Source: JAZDMK01 sp043800975 (GTDB taxonomy: Bacteria; Bacteroidota; Bacteroidia; Bacteroidales; JAHJDW01). Taken from it: a stretch of 6,921 nt of DNA. The position numbers and the translations under genes were made by a program. The stretch covers positions 1 through 6,921 of the forward strand of contig JAZDMK010000345.1 of NCBI GenBank assembly GCA_043800975.1. Direction: 5' to 3'. Positions 6,751-6,921 of this stretch are shown here, in pieces. The notes below the pieces were generated by a model. That model was not told the origin of the DNA, searched no databases, and was given only the letters and a program-made list of their open reading frames with translations. Position 1 is the first letter of the stretch. The number at the start of each line of letters is the position of its first letter.

Positions 6751-6850
6751 GCAAATAAAGTGATTTTCTTTTGTTCAGAGTAATTATTTTTTTTATGATT
6801 AAAATCATATTTTTACACGTCATTCGGATTCCACTGCAAATAAAGGGATT
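6751..6850 (-). repeat. Pair of 15-base direct repeats flanking the FNR-like palindrome
   Basis: GCAAATAAAG followed by T or G and GATT on the plus strand occurs at 6751-6765 and 6836-6850, 14 of 15 bases the same, 85 bases apart. On the minus strand this reads CTTTATTTGC, which loosely resembles the Bacteroidota -7 promoter element (TA..TTTG) but with the wrong internal spacing. Either two related promoters or chance in AT-rich DNA. Confidence 0.35.
6794..6809. promoter_or_regulatory. FNR/Crp-type palindromic binding site
   Basis: A perfect inverted repeat with 7-base arms, TATGATT and AATCATA, around a central AA. It contains TGAT-N4-ATCA, the core of the FNR consensus TTGAT-N4-ATCAA, differing only at the outermost base of each half. 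It lies about 114 bases before the crp/fnr ATG, so autoregulation is a natural guess. Function is inferred from the match only. Confidence 0.55.
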
Positions 6851-6921
6851 GCTCAATTTCATCATTCTCTTAAAAATTAATTTTTCTGTTATTCAACTCA
6901 CATTTGAATGATAAATTTGTT

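Larger units (their letters stand above)
6681..6921 (-). other. Non-coding region upstream of the crp/fnr gene
   Basis: 241 bases, very AT-rich, with no ORF that I can support. It presumably carries the crp/fnr promoter. Contents seen: an FNR-like palindrome at 6794-6809, a 15-base direct repeat with one mismatch at 6751-6765 and 6836-6850, and a perfect AT-only palindrome AAAAATTAATTTTT at 6872-6885. The upstream gene lies outside the window. Confidence 0.6.

Overview
All six genes lie on the minus strand, so transcription runs from the high coordinates to the low ones. The window looks like AT-rich DNA from an anaerobic bacterium, most plausibly Bacteroidota. That guess rests on the overall protein flavour, the style of the Crp/Fnr protein (an N-terminal CxxC followed shortly by SIF), and several starts with little or no Shine-Dalgarno. 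It is an inference, not a proven assignment.

Layout, in order of transcription. 6921-6681 is a non-coding region containing a perfect TGAT-N4-ATCA palindrome of the FNR type. 6680-5973 encodes a Crp/Fnr-family regulator. 5972-5782 is a 191-base intergenic region with two inverted repeats. Then follow five tightly packed genes that look like one operon: an HdrA-like flavoprotein (5781-3892); a fused HdrC-HdrE-type, QmoC-like membrane iron-sulfur protein (3895-2741); a second HdrA-like flavoprotein (2724-988); an MvhD-type iron-sulfur protein (991-566); and the start of an MvhG-type [NiFe]-hydrogenase small subunit (556-1), cut by the window edge. Two junctions are 4-base ATGA overlaps with a strong Shine-Dalgarno; the other two are gaps of 16 and 9 bases.

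The gene set reads as a hybrid. Two HdrA-type flavoproteins plus a QmoC-like haem/quinone subunit resemble the Qmo (quinone-interacting membrane-bound oxidoreductase) complex of sulfate reducers. The MvhD and MvhG proteins resemble the hydrogenase side of the methanogen Mvh-Hdr complex. No HdrB (CCG-domain, disulfide-reducing) subunit is encoded here, so in the visible genes the electron partner on one side is the membrane quinone pool rather than a heterodisulfide. The inferred route is H2 (hydrogenase) - MvhG - MvhD - the HdrA flavins - QmoC-like haems - menaquinone, with ferredoxin as a possible third partner through flavin-based bifurcation or confurcation. Direction and ferredoxin use cannot be read from the sequence.

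The two HdrA proteins are not equivalent. The downstream one keeps the N-terminal cluster cysteines and a C-terminal two-cluster ferredoxin. The upstream one has lost the N-terminal cluster cysteines, carries a 26-residue tandem repeat in that domain, and instead has the inserted ferredoxin domain and the CAACILTPKM motif. The Crp/Fnr protein retains three of the four cysteine positions of E. coli FNR, suggesting redox control of the neighbourhood.
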